A DNA stretch of 62,034 nucleotides from Crocinitomicaceae bacterium (lineage in GTDB: Bacteria > Bacteroidota > Bacteroidia > Flavobacteriales_D > Crocinitomicaceae): assembly GCA_024643725.1 (NCBI GenBank), contig JAHEMJ010000016.1:1-62034 (forward strand), written 5' to 3'. Of the stretch, positions 54,373-62,034 are shown piece after piece; the first letter of the stretch is position 1; every line of letters starts with the position of its first letter. Position numbers and translations under genes: made by a program. Under the pieces are notes generated by a model, which ran no database searches, was not told where the DNA came from, and worked only from the letters and a program-made list of their open reading frames with translations.

Positions 54373-55371
54373 TTGCTCATCGGCAATCCAATCGATTAAT
54401 TTCGGGGTAATGTAAACTTGGTATTTTCCGTCCGTGTCACTGTAAATTAAGTAAGCTTGAATTTCAGGGTGACTCGACAAAAAGATTTTGGCTTGATCCA
54501 AGCCCATGACTAAAATAGCCGTCGCAAGAGCATCGGATGAAATGCACTTTTCCGTAAAAATGGACGCGCTCAACAATTGATTACTTGTAGGTCTCCCGGT
54601 TTTTGGATCAATGTGATGCACGATTTTCACACCATTTTCTATCGTAAATCTGCGGTAATTTCCTGATGTAGCGACACCGATGTTTTCCAACTGAAAAATG
54701 ACATTAAGCGGATTCACCGATGTTTTATTTTCAACGGGTTGTTCAAGTCCGATGTACCACGGATATTTTTCATAACGTTTGCCTTGAGCATACACTTCAC
54801 CGCCAATTTCAACGATAAATGAGGTAATTCCTTTTGATCGCAGAAATTCGGAAACCAAATCGACTGAATATCCTTGAGCAAACGCATTAAAATCCAGTGA
54901 AACCCTCGGGTCTGTTTTGACAATGCGTCCGTGCTTTAATTCAATCTTTTCAAAACCAACAAACGTAAGAAGACTATCAATTTTCGATTGTTCGATGTTG
55001 CTTTTCTTTTCAGGTCCGAATCCCCATGCATTGACTAGTGGATAAACAGTTGGATCGAACGCACCATTCGTTAAGACCCAAATTTCCTTCGCCTTTTTAA
55101 AACAAGCGTTGAAATAAGGATCCGTTCGCCAATAAAATTGATTATGGTTGATTTTTGAGATCAAGGAATTGGATTGATACGTCGAAACTGATTGATCGAA
55201 GCGTTTCAAGAGCCGATCGATGTCCTCCTGCAAATCACGTTGCTTTTCATCAAAATAAGTAATATGGTATGTTGTTCCTTGTGCTTGTCCTTCTAGGTAC
55301 ATTGGCTCAATTTGGCCATTCACGGAGAAAAATAAGGCAAAAAATGACAAAAATAAGAGCGTTGTTTTCAT
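54370..55371 (-). CDS. apbE: FAD:protein FMN transferase (ApbE family)
   Basis: Covalently attaches FMN to Thr or Ser of extracytoplasmic proteins. The 333 residues have a signal peptide ending SVNGQ (~20), the motif TYHITYFDEKQ (~36), VSLDFNAFAQGYSVDLVSEF (~157-176) with the conserved Asp, IVEIGGEVYAQG (~185-196), HHIDPKTGRPT (~247-257) and SSDALATAILVMG (~273-285). It follows the ECF sigma and membrane-protein genes by 24 bp on the same strand. Its target protein (none with a clear flavinylation motif in the window) is unknown. Confidence 0.93.
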   Translation of the reverse strand: MKTTLLFLSFFALFFSVNGQIEPMYLEGQAQGTTYHITYFDEKQRDLQEDIDRLLKRFDQSVSTYQSNSLISKINHNQFYWRTDPYFNACFKKAKEIWVLTNGAFDPTVYPLVNAWGFGPEKKSNIEQSKIDSLLTFVGFEKIELKHGRIVKTDPRVSLDFNAFAQGYSVDLVSEFLRSKGITSFIVEIGGEVYAQGKRYEKYPWYIGLEQPVENKTSVNPLNVIFQLENIGVATSGNYRRFTIENGVKIVHHIDPKTGRPTSNQLLSASIFTEKCISSDALATAILVMGLDQAKIFLSSHPEIQAYLIYSDTDGKYQVYITPKLIDWIADEQ

Positions 55372-55395
55372 GCTCCTAAGTTAAGAAAATACCCA

Positions 55396-56418
55396 TTATT
55401 TCAATGTCAACGCGTTTGCCTTTGAAGCGTAAAAACCATTTTGGAGAATAAGCTCTTTTTTCAGGGAAAGAAAGGCTTCTGATTTTCCTTCTGCCCGGTA
55501 GCAAAGCAATAAGTACCATTTTTGCTCCTCGTCGAAATTGTCAAATTTCACCAAATCAATGAGATCAAGTCGTTGCTCGCACAAAGGGAATTGTTGTAAG
55601 TTGAACAAGCAAAGCGCGCTATAAAATAGCGCATTCACATCATCTGGATAGCTTTTTAGGATTTCATCAAATCCAAGCAATGCAGCTTTGTACTCACCTT
55701 GATTAAAATCAGCCAAGGTGGCACTAAGGTAGTTGAGGTAACTGATTTCTAATTGTTCTTTTGCGCTGATATCAGCCTGATTTGATTCTTGTGCAGCAGG
55801 GGTTCCTGTGAGTAAAGAAGAGCGGTCGGATTTTACTTTCGTGCGATAGTATCGATAATCGAGCACCTTTAAATCTTGAATGTAAGTTTCCATGGCAAAA
55901 TTTCTTCTGCGTTGTATCGGTGCATGGTCTACTTTTCCTTTGGGTTGAATCGGCAGCTGGACTAATTCTTCACTTGGAAATACTGGATTTTCTTGAATTT
56001 GAAAGTTACTCTTCTTATCTTTTACTTTAAAATCGGTTTGCAAACGTCTCGGCACAATTTCATCTTTCGGATTGATTTTCTCCAACGTTTTCAATGTTTC
56101 ATGACTGAGTTGTGTCAAGTGTGTTTTTAACGTAGTCGCTTTTTTCGCAGGGGTAGGACTTTTCGAAGCAGGAGAGAAGTAGTAGAGAAACCCTACTACA
56201 AAGAATAATCCAAACGAGATGTTGACCCAAGTTTTTGAACGACCACTGCGTTTTTGATCCATGCGTTTCAATGCCGATAGTGCTTCCGGATTCTCTGAAA
56301 ATCCATCGAGTGCATCTGACAAAAAGGGATCCTTCAGGCTCTCTTTTTCCAGGGCATGTTTCTCTGAGTTGGACATCTTTCCAAAATAGGATTTTAGTAT
56401 ATGTCGACTAACGTTCAT
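55396..56418 (-). CDS. Membrane protein paired with ECF sigma factor (candidate anti-sigma), TPR C-terminus
   Basis: The 340 residues have a cytoplasmic N-terminus (~1-62; ILKSYFGKMSNSEKHALEKE, DPFLSDALDGF), one TM helix (~64-82) and a periplasmic part with low-complexity sequence and TPR repeats (~235-335; YKAALLGFDEILKSYPDDVN). The zinc HxxxCxxC of ZAS anti-sigma factors is absent. Its start overlaps the sigma gene stop by 11 bp. Position and topology make it the likely partner or regulator; not demonstrated. Confidence 0.75.
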   Translation of the reverse strand: MNVSRHILKSYFGKMSNSEKHALEKESLKDPFLSDALDGFSENPEALSALKRMDQKRSGRSKTWVNISFGLFFVVGFLYYFSPASKSPTPAKKATTLKTHLTQLSHETLKTLEKINPKDEIVPRRLQTDFKVKDKKSNFQIQENPVFPSEELVQLPIQPKGKVDHAPIQRRRNFAMETYIQDLKVLDYRYYRTKVKSDRSSLLTGTPAAQESNQADISAKEQLEISYLNYLSATLADFNQGEYKAALLGFDEILKSYPDDVNALFYSALCLFNLQQFPLCEQRLDLIDLVKFDNFDEEQKWYLLLCYRAEGKSEAFLSLKKELILQNGFYASKANALTLK

Positions 56419-56989
56419 GGTGTTCCTTTCTTTGATCTAAAAGTATTTTTAAATTTCTTCGTCCATTTTGAAGATGGCTTTTCACTTCCTTCAAACTGTA
56501 TTTGGTAATTTGCGTGATCTCGTCGTAGCTTTTTTTCTGGATGTAAAAGAGTTGAATGCACAGACGTTGCTCTTGCTTCAATTCTTCTAGTACCATTGTT
56601 AACTGATCGATTAACGCGTCTTTTTCTAGTTTCTCGTTCAAGCGTTCGTCCCCATCATCCGCCAAGAAATCATCAGCGATTGGATCTGCACCTTTTTTAT
56701 TTGAACGAATGAACATCAGGCTGCTGTTGCGCGCAGAAACATACAGCCAACTTTTAAAATGTTGAACTTGGTGGTGTAATAGTTTATCGGATAAGGAGGC
56801 AAACAAGGAAAGCGTCAAATCTTCGGCATTTTCAATTTGCTTGACGTATTTCAAACATACGCCAAATACCAAATGACTATAACGCGTATATAACTCATCA
56901 ATGCAGGTGGTCCATTGCTTCTCTTTGTAGAGTGCAATGATGTCCTCATCACTGAGTTTTCGTACATATGTTCGTTTGTTTAATAGCAT
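56408..56989 (-). CDS. ECF-type RNA polymerase sigma factor
   Basis: The 193 residues contain sigma region 2 (~25-95; DELYTRYSHLVFGVCLKYVK, DLTLSLFASL, WLYVSARNSSLMFIRS) and region 4 (~125-180; LKQEQRLCIQLFYIQKKSYDE, HLQNGRRNLKILL). It recruits RNA polymerase to a regulon probably including its own operon (membrane partner, apbE). A CATCTTTG box lies 5-13 nt before the ATG. Confidence 0.9.
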   Translation of the reverse strand: MLLNKRTYVRKLSDEDIIALYKEKQWTTCIDELYTRYSHLVFGVCLKYVKQIENAEDLTLSLFASLSDKLLHHQVQHFKSWLYVSARNSSLMFIRSNKKGADPIADDFLADDGDERLNEKLEKDALIDQLTMVLEELKQEQRLCIQLFYIQKKSYDEITQITKYSLKEVKSHLQNGRRNLKILLDQRKEHHER

Positions 56990-57047
56990 CTACTACAAAG
57001 ATGCACCTTAAAGTGCTATTCCACAAATGGCGCTAAAAATTCTCAAA

Positions 57048-58628
57048 TTAGTGCGCATCCACCACCTTTGCTCCACCACTCGGCTTCTTGTATCGTATCA
57101 ACAATACAACAGGAATAATGAGCAAAATCGAGATTCCAACTACATAGAATCCTTGTACATAACTCAACAAGGCTTGTTGTTTGAAAATGATTCCTTCAAG
57201 CGATTTATTTGCCAATGTTTCCGCCTCTTGTAAGGAATAACCCTTCATCAAGAAACTTTGTTTGATTCCCATCATGCGCTCTTGTGTTTGCTGACTATAA
57301 TCTGTAACGTACGACAACATATTTCCACGAACTTCCGCATTTTTATTGACTAAAAACACATTGATTAAAGCGATTCCCACTGAACCTCCAAGTTGGCGAA
57401 TCATATTCGATAATCCAACTGCTTGCGCCATATCTTTCCCTTGAAGTCCGGAAATTGCCAAGGATAAAATCGGAGACATCATACAGGCCATTCCAATTCC
57501 TCTTAAAATGAAAGGAAAGTAAAAGTTTCTTTCGGAAGAATCTGGCGATGCAAAAGAGAGAATGTAAAGAAAGAAAAAGGTCATTATCGCTCCAAGAATA
57601 ATAATACGTTTTGGATTCACGCCTTTTCCTAAAAGCATTCCAATCGTTGGCATAGTAAACGCCGTAAACAAGGCACCTGGAATCATGAACACACCCGTTT
57701 GGGTGGCGGTCCAACCTAAGGAAATCTGTACGAACAATGGAAAGATAAACACCGAACCAAAGAGCATTAGTCCAAGTAGGAAGTTTAAAATACTTCCCAA
57801 TGCGAGGTTATAACTTCGATAAAGTCCAATATTCACGGCGGGATAATCAATGCTCAATTCTCGTATAATGAAAGCGATGAGTCCGATGAAGGCCATGAGC
57901 GAAACAAGGACAATCTCACGGCTCTCGAACCAATCCTTTGCTGATCCTTCTTCGAGAACAAATTGAATGCTTCCTACTGAAATCACGAGGAATAATATTC
58001 CCCAGTAATCGATGCGTTTTGGTTTCACTGCTCCAATTCGATCGCCTACATAAGTCCATGCAAGGACAGTTGCCAAAATTCCAATGGGAATATTCACGAA
58101 AAAGATCCAATTCCAAGATAAGTTATCCGTGATTAGCCCTCCTAATGTTGGTCCAAACGTTGGACCGAGGATAATCCCCATTCCAAAAATGGCATTTGCC
58201 GTACTGATTTTTTCAGGAGGAAAGGCACCGATAATAATGGTTTGAGCAGTGGATAGAAGTCCACCACCACCTAGTCCTTGAACAAAACGCCAGAAAACAA
58301 GCATCCATAAACTGGTGGACATACCACACATCAAGGATGAAAATGTAAAGATGATAACCGATGCCGTAAAGTACACTTTTCTTCCGAAGAAATCAGAAAG
58401 CATACTTGTCAGCGGGATGATGATCACATTGGATACGGCATAGGCCGTTACAACCCATGCGATTTCCGTCGTGGTCGCACCGATACTTCCACTGATTTCG
58501 CGCAAAGACACGTTGACAATAGTAGCGTCAATCAACTCCAAAAGCGCACAACTGATCGCTGTTAGAATCAGGATCCACTTGGTTGCCCCCGTTGGATATT
58601 CAATTTTTATTCCTGCTGCCGGATTCAC
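57048..58628 (-). CDS. DHA2-family MFS multidrug efflux permease (EmrB-like)
   Basis: The 526 residues form a 14-TM major facilitator of the DHA2 drug:H+ antiporter group. N-terminal motif ALLELIDATIVNVSLREI (~28-45), motif A MLSDFFGRKVYF (~78-89), motif C ANAIFGMGIILGPTFGPTLG (~150-169). It exports amphipathic drugs or toxic lipids through HlyD and TolC partners coded just upstream. One nucleotide separates it from the HlyD stop. Last gene of the four-gene operon. Confidence 0.93.
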   Translation of the reverse strand: MNPAAGIKIEYPTGATKWILILTAISCALLELIDATIVNVSLREISGSIGATTTEIAWVVTAYAVSNVIIIPLTSMLSDFFGRKVYFTASVIIFTFSSLMCGMSTSLWMLVFWRFVQGLGGGGLLSTAQTIIIGAFPPEKISTANAIFGMGIILGPTFGPTLGGLITDNLSWNWIFFVNIPIGILATVLAWTYVGDRIGAVKPKRIDYWGILFLVISVGSIQFVLEEGSAKDWFESREIVLVSLMAFIGLIAFIIRELSIDYPAVNIGLYRSYNLALGSILNFLLGLMLFGSVFIFPLFVQISLGWTATQTGVFMIPGALFTAFTMPTIGMLLGKGVNPKRIIILGAIMTFFFLYILSFASPDSSERNFYFPFILRGIGMACMMSPILSLAISGLQGKDMAQAVGLSNMIRQLGGSVGIALINVFLVNKNAEVRGNMLSYVTDYSQQTQERMMGIKQSFLMKGYSLQEAETLANKSLEGIIFKQQALLSYVQGFYVVGISILLIIPVVLLIRYKKPSGGAKVVDAH

Positions 58629-58629
58629 C

Positions 58630-59709
58630 TCAGTTTGCTTTTACGGAAACGAATGCGCTCAAACCTGGAAAAAGTAGTTCCGTTTGTTTTTTGGAAAGCG
58701 ATTTTAAGGAAATTCGCACCGGAACGCGTTGAACAATTTTCACAAAATTACCCGTTGAATTATCTGGTGGCAATAAGGAGAATTTAGCTCCTGTCGCACC
58801 GATAAAAGACTCCACTTTTCCGACAATATGCAAATCTGGATACGCATCGATACTTACCTCTACGCGTTGACCTGGATGTAAACGGTGGACTTGTGTTTCC
58901 TTAAAGTTGGCGGTAATCCATAAATGTTGGTTGTCAATTTCGGAACAAACTGGAGATCCAGTGGTGATAAATTGACCATCGTCTACACTTCTTTTTGATA
59001 CCAATCCATCACATGGAGCAAGAATCTTTGTATATGTTAATTGTGTTTCTGCCAACGTTAATTCCGCTTGACGCTGTTTCACTAAGGCTTCTGCCAATGA
59101 AATCATTGATTTTTGTCCTTCCGCTTGCGAACGAACTCCCGAAGATTGAGCAGCACTTGCTTTATATTGATTCGTTGCGGAGTTAAATTGTGCTTGAGCG
59201 ACATCCAATTCAGCTGTGATTGCATCCATTTCTGCTTTCGTTGCAGCATTTTGAGCGAACATGTTTTTGATGCGTTTGTGGTCTTCTTTCACCTTCGTCA
59301 AACGCGCTTTTGCCACATCTATATTCTCATTCGAAGATTCGCTGCTCAATGAAGCGGCATCCGCATTTTTCGAACCGGCATCCGCGTTGTTTCTTACGGC
59401 CATTAAATTTGCTTTAGCATTTTCTAAAGCAGCAGTAGCTTGAATGACACGAGCTTGGAATTCTTGGTCATCAATTTCAATTAATAAATCACCTTTATGT
59501 ACAAATTGATTATCCTTGAAATAAACATGTTTCACATAGCCCGTTACACTTGATCGAATCGGAATAATGTCCGCGTCGATTTGCGCGTTGTCCGTTGTTT
59601 CATATCCTGCATTTACTAAGTAAGAAATAAATGCGCCGATTAATACGATTCCCGCAATAGCAATTAATACGATGAATCTTTTCTTTTTTGGTTTTTGTTC
59701 TGTTGTCAT
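58630..59709 (-). CDS. HlyD-family membrane fusion protein (EmrA-like)
   Basis: The 359 residues have an N-terminal TM anchor (~12-32), a biotinyl-lipoyl half-motif (YVKHVYFKDNQFVHKGDLLIEI, ~58-79), a long alpha-hairpin coiled coil (~85-225, Ala/Lys/Glu/Gln-rich), the second lipoyl half (KILAPCDGLVSKRSVDDGQF) and a beta-barrel domain. It bridges the inner-membrane permease and TolC. Situated 18 bp after the TolC gene and 1 bp before the permease gene. Confidence 0.93.
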   Translation of the reverse strand: MTTEQKPKKKRFIVLIAIAGIVLIGAFISYLVNAGYETTDNAQIDADIIPIRSSVTGYVKHVYFKDNQFVHKGDLLIEIDDQEFQARVIQATAALENAKANLMAVRNNADAGSKNADAASLSSESSNENIDVAKARLTKVKEDHKRIKNMFAQNAATKAEMDAITAELDVAQAQFNSATNQYKASAAQSSGVRSQAEGQKSMISLAEALVKQRQAELTLAETQLTYTKILAPCDGLVSKRSVDDGQFITTGSPVCSEIDNQHLWITANFKETQVHRLHPGQRVEVSIDAYPDLHIVGKVESFIGATGAKFSLLPPDNSTGNFVKIVQRVPVRISLKSLSKKQTELLFPGLSAFVSVKAN

Positions 59710-59727
59710 TGTTCTTTGTATATCAGA

Positions 59728-60984
59728 TTAATATGGAAGACCCATCGTTGTGTTGTACATCGATTGAGCATTCATGCGTTTGATTTCGTGAATTTTTTGA
59801 TTCAGTTTTGCGGTCATCTCCTCGTTCAATTGGAAAAGGTATTGACTCACTGTGATTTTTCCATTGTCGAGTTGCGTGGAATATACCTTGGAAATTGCGC
59901 CGCGTTTTTCGATGATTTGTGCATCCTTTTGAATGAGTTCATTCATCGCATCCATTTGTTTCTCATAATTGATGCTAGCCAGCGTGGTATTTAATAAAAA
60001 GGCATCTCGTTGAATTTGGATCAAGTCCTTGTTTATTTCATAACGACTTTTTTCACGGGATAATCCATACATTGTAGAAATATTCCAACGGACGTTTATT
60101 CCAGCACTTCCAAAAGCACGAAGTTCCTGGTTAATGAAATTCGGCCCAGGTCGACCATAATTCCCCGCAACATTTAAAGTGATTTTTGGGAGCGCCATTT
60201 TCGTAGCTAATGAATAGCGACTATCCAAAAGTGTTTCTTGCTGCTCAAGAAGAATTAATTCTGGACGCGAAACCTTGGTTTTTGATGGTCCACCTAAAGC
60301 AACAAGCGTAAACTCATCTCCTTCTTGGATTGTTTTTCCTGTTAAGATGGAAAGTCCACGGTAAAGCGCTTGCAAATTTTGAGTTGTTTCAATCATGTTT
60401 TGATCCAACTTCAATAACTCAACATCAATTTCATCTAAGCTGCTGGATAAACTCAAACCATTTTCAACTGCAGGAAGGATGTTTTTTCTGCGGTTTACTA
60501 AATTGTCCTTAAAGATGGCTAACATGTTTAAGTTTTCGCGACCGAGAAGAATGGACGTGTAAAGCTGATTGATGCGATCAATGACTTTATATAGTTCCAC
60601 TTCATTTTTTTGTTTTTCGATGGAAAGATTGGAGGCTTCAATTTCGCGTTGTTTCTTCGCTATTCCCCCATCAAAAATGGTTTGTTCAATGGCAAGTGAA
60701 CTATTATAGGAATCGTGCGGAAAGTGAGTTGTCATTCCAGGCAAATTAAATTGCACAACTTCTGTTTGATAGACACCTTGAAGGTTCATCGTTAATTTCG
60801 GCAGCCATGCTTCGTTGATTGCACGGACATTCAACGCTGAAACCTCATTAAACAGGGGATCTTGTTTTATTAATGGGTAATTTGCTTTAGCCCAAACAAC
60901 GCAGGAATCCAAAAGAATGACTCGTTGGGCTTGGCCCTGAAAACAGAGCAAGGCAAATAACAAAATGAGAGTTGGTTTTTTCAT
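59728..60984 (-). CDS. TolC-family outer-membrane efflux protein
   Basis: The 418 residues have a signal peptide ending GQAQ (~19) and the two-fold TolC/OEP layout of long helices and short barrel strands (DSCVVWAKANYPLIKQDPLF, YNSSLAIEQTIFDGGIAKKQ, VRWNISTMYGLSREKSRYEI). It forms the exit duct for the EmrAB-type pump. Its start overlaps the TetR stop by 4 nt (ATGA-type), so it is coupled to its regulator. Confidence 0.92.
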   Translation of the reverse strand: MKKPTLILLFALLCFQGQAQRVILLDSCVVWAKANYPLIKQDPLFNEVSALNVRAINEAWLPKLTMNLQGVYQTEVVQFNLPGMTTHFPHDSYNSSLAIEQTIFDGGIAKKQREIEASNLSIEKQKNEVELYKVIDRINQLYTSILLGRENLNMLAIFKDNLVNRRKNILPAVENGLSLSSSLDEIDVELLKLDQNMIETTQNLQALYRGLSILTGKTIQEGDEFTLVALGGPSKTKVSRPELILLEQQETLLDSRYSLATKMALPKITLNVAGNYGRPGPNFINQELRAFGSAGINVRWNISTMYGLSREKSRYEINKDLIQIQRDAFLLNTTLASINYEKQMDAMNELIQKDAQIIEKRGAISKVYSTQLDNGKITVSQYLFQLNEEMTAKLNQKIHEIKRMNAQSMYNTTMGLPY

Positions 60985-61601
60985 AGATTGGATTTACTTA
61001 ATTTAAAATGAATAAAGTCATGTATCGAGTTGAGAAGTTTCTCGTGATTGGAATCGGCCCATTGAACACCACTACTTTGACAAATCACTTGAAAGATAGG
61101 AGCCGCCACAAATGGATAAGCACACATCGAATGCAAGTTCATTAGAAATACGACTGGATCCAACGAAGGAAGTTCCCCATTTCGGATGCCTTCATTTAAC
61201 AACGTTAATAAGGAGTACTTCTTATCCTTTTTAATTCCGTTTACTTTCAAATGGAAAAGCGCTTGATTGCTACTGATCTCTTTAATAAGAAAGATAGACA
61301 TTTGAGGATATTCTGCAAGGAAGTGCACGAATCGATTCGAATACGTCAGAACACGCTCTATAATAGGTAAGGTTTCATCAGAGATAATATCCATGTTTTG
61401 AAAATACCGTTCCAGTGCCCCTCCAAATACCTCGTCAAATAACCGTTCCTTATTTCGAAAATAATAATGTAGCAGTGCTTTGTTTATTCCCGCTTGATTC
61501 GCGATGTCTTGCATGCGCGCTCCGTACAAACCTTTCTCCATAAAGATGTGCTTTGCGGCCTCTAATATAGTTGCTTCCGTATTTTGATCTTTTAACTTCA
61601 T
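60981..61601 (-). CDS. TetR-family regulator of the efflux operon
   Basis: The 206 residues have an N-terminal TetR helix-turn-helix (~10-56; ILEAAKHIFMEKGLYGARM, IANQAGINKALLHYYFRNKE) and a C-terminal ligand-binding helical domain of the type seen in AcrR/CerR-like regulators. It is the first gene of the efflux operon and overlaps tolC. A 7+7 dyad (61605-61620) directly before the ATG and next to the -7 box is its probable own operator, giving autoregulation and induction by the exported compound. Confidence 0.93.
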   Translation of the reverse strand: MKLKDQNTEATILEAAKHIFMEKGLYGARMQDIANQAGINKALLHYYFRNKERLFDEVFGGALERYFQNMDIISDETLPIIERVLTYSNRFVHFLAEYPQMSIFLIKEISSNQALFHLKVNGIKKDKKYSLLTLLNEGIRNGELPSLDPVVFLMNLHSMCAYPFVAAPIFQVICQSSGVQWADSNHEKLLNSIHDFIHFKLSKSNL

Positions 61602-61604
61602 GGT

Positions 61605-61620
61605 TTAACCAAATGGTTAA
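61605..61620. promoter_or_regulatory. Candidate TetR operator dyad
   Basis: TTAACCA-AA-TGGTTAA: two perfect 7-bp arms with 2-bp spacer, between the -7 box and the start codon of the tetR-type gene. Confidence 0.65.
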
Positions 61621-61653
61621 CAAAGGTACTATTAATTTATTTTTTCCTGCAAA
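61621..61653 (-). promoter_or_regulatory. Promoter of the efflux operon
   Basis: On the minus strand TACCTTTG (61628-61621) matches TAnnTTTG; TTTG (61653-61650) lies 21 bp upstream. The -7 box abuts the dyad, so the start site falls inside the operator. Confidence 0.6.
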
Positions 61654-61773
61654 TTCTTTGTTATCAATCACAAGTTGTTTGTTAATTGCATGAAATCAAT
61701 GAGTTAACATTTATTTTCAAAAAAGAGTAACCTTATGAAACAATTGTCGTTTCACTTTCTCGGGTCTTGAATC

Positions 61774-61835
61774 AAAAAAAAATCAAAAAAATTTTTGAAA
61801 AAGTGTTGCAGATCCAAAAAGAGTACATATCTTTG
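61774..61835 (+). promoter_or_regulatory. rRNA operon promoter
   Basis: TTG (61806-61808), 19 bp, TATCTTTG (61828-61835) is a full-strength Bacteroidota promoter. It is preceded by an A/T-tract block (61774-61802) of UP-element type. Transcription should start near 61842. Confidence 0.75.
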
Positions 61836-61841
61836 CACCCC

Positions 61842-62019
61842 GCTTACGAGATAAACAACGGTTAATCTAAGGGAAAAAATCTTAAAAAGTTAATTAGAAC
61901 GGGAGTTCTACTAACGACAGAAGAAGTTCTTTGAAGTATTGAGAAATAAGGAAACAGCGTTTTTAAGAAAAGAACATAATAAACATACTCGAGCTCTTAT
62001 GAAAATTCAAAGTTATTAT
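61842..62019 (+). other. rRNA leader with boxA-like element
   Basis: The ~178-nt leader holds GTTCTTTGA (61926-61934), similar to the boxA antitermination core, as usual ahead of 16S genes in this phylum. No open frame of interest. Confidence 0.55.
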
Positions 62020-62034
62020 ACAACGGAGAGTTTG
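62020..62034 (+). rRNA. rrs: 16S ribosomal RNA, first 15 nt only
   Basis: The window ends in AGAGTTTG (62027-62034), which is the universal 16S 5' sequence from E. coli position 8. By that numbering the mature 5' end is at about 62020. The remaining ~1.5 kb lies outside the window. Confidence 0.85.

Overview
The window comes from a Gram-negative bacterium of the phylum Bacteroidota, most likely order Flavobacteriales; a Crocinitomicaceae/Fluviicola-like genome is my guess, not a demonstrated assignment. The evidence is the many secreted proteins with type IX secretion (T9SS) type A C-terminal sorting domains (YPNPS...G motifs), promoters of the Bacteroidota type (TTTG-N19-TAnnTTTG), near absence of Shine-Dalgarno sequences, a non-SusC TonB-dependent receptor, and the gene order ftsX - DUF3098 - uppP - truB.

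Layout. 1-2849: 3'-truncated large secreted protein. 2.9-6.0 kb: truncated globin, then the ftsX/DUF3098/uppP/truB block. 6.0-9.8 kb: LD-carboxypeptidase-like and LTA-synthase-like envelope enzymes on the minus strand. 9.8-10.6 kb: a roughly 300-bp palindromic intergenic element and tRNA-Leu(CAA). 10.6-11.5 kb: Ppx/GppA phosphatase. 11.6-26.6 kb: a plus-strand cell-surface cluster of nine genes, the most interesting part of the window. It encodes four paralogues of a domain I do not recognise, a TonB-dependent receptor, a FISUMP lipoprotein, a small outer-membrane barrel, a beta-helix protein ending in a dockerin-like repeat, and a cohesin-like/PKD protein. 26.7-32.4 kb: LpxH-like phosphatase, MurG-like glycosyltransferase, polyphosphate kinase, and a T9SS protein related to the first gene. 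32.5-34.1 kb: two hypothetical genes, one with an in-frame stop. About 34.6-39.5 kb: an AT-rich island (esterase, hydrolase, barrel protein, HxlR regulator, two oxidoreductases) marked by repeated TAACGTTTT motifs. 39.8-42.2 kb: initiator tRNA, a decayed tandem copy of it, and metG. 42.2-48 kb: PA-domain T9SS protein, then the phosphate block (PiT transporter, DUF47, phosphate-type porin). 48-56.9 kb: superoxide dismutase, YgiQ radical SAM protein, a DUF5777/YceI/cytochrome c/TPR/DUF2271 set, and an ECF sigma - membrane protein - ApbE operon. 57-61.6 kb: TetR-TolC-HlyD-MFS efflux operon. 61.6-62.03 kb: rRNA operon promoter and leader, with the window ending at the first bases of 16S rRNA.

How the genes fit together. 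Three themes recur. First, surface display: at least seven proteins end in T9SS sorting domains, and the 11.6-26.6 kb cluster looks like one assembly or uptake system made of a receptor plus several surface proteins sharing a domain. Second, phosphate: Ppx, Ppk, PiT/DUF47 and an OprP-like porin lie in one 37-kb stretch; 11-bp-phased repeats reminiscent of Pho boxes occur before the porin/PiT genes and before the surface cluster. Third, envelope and export: uppP, ftsX, LD-carboxypeptidase, LTA-synthase-like enzyme and a tripartite efflux pump. Several genes carry the -7 promoter box only 3-6 nt from the start codon, suggesting leaderless or nearly leaderless mRNAs.
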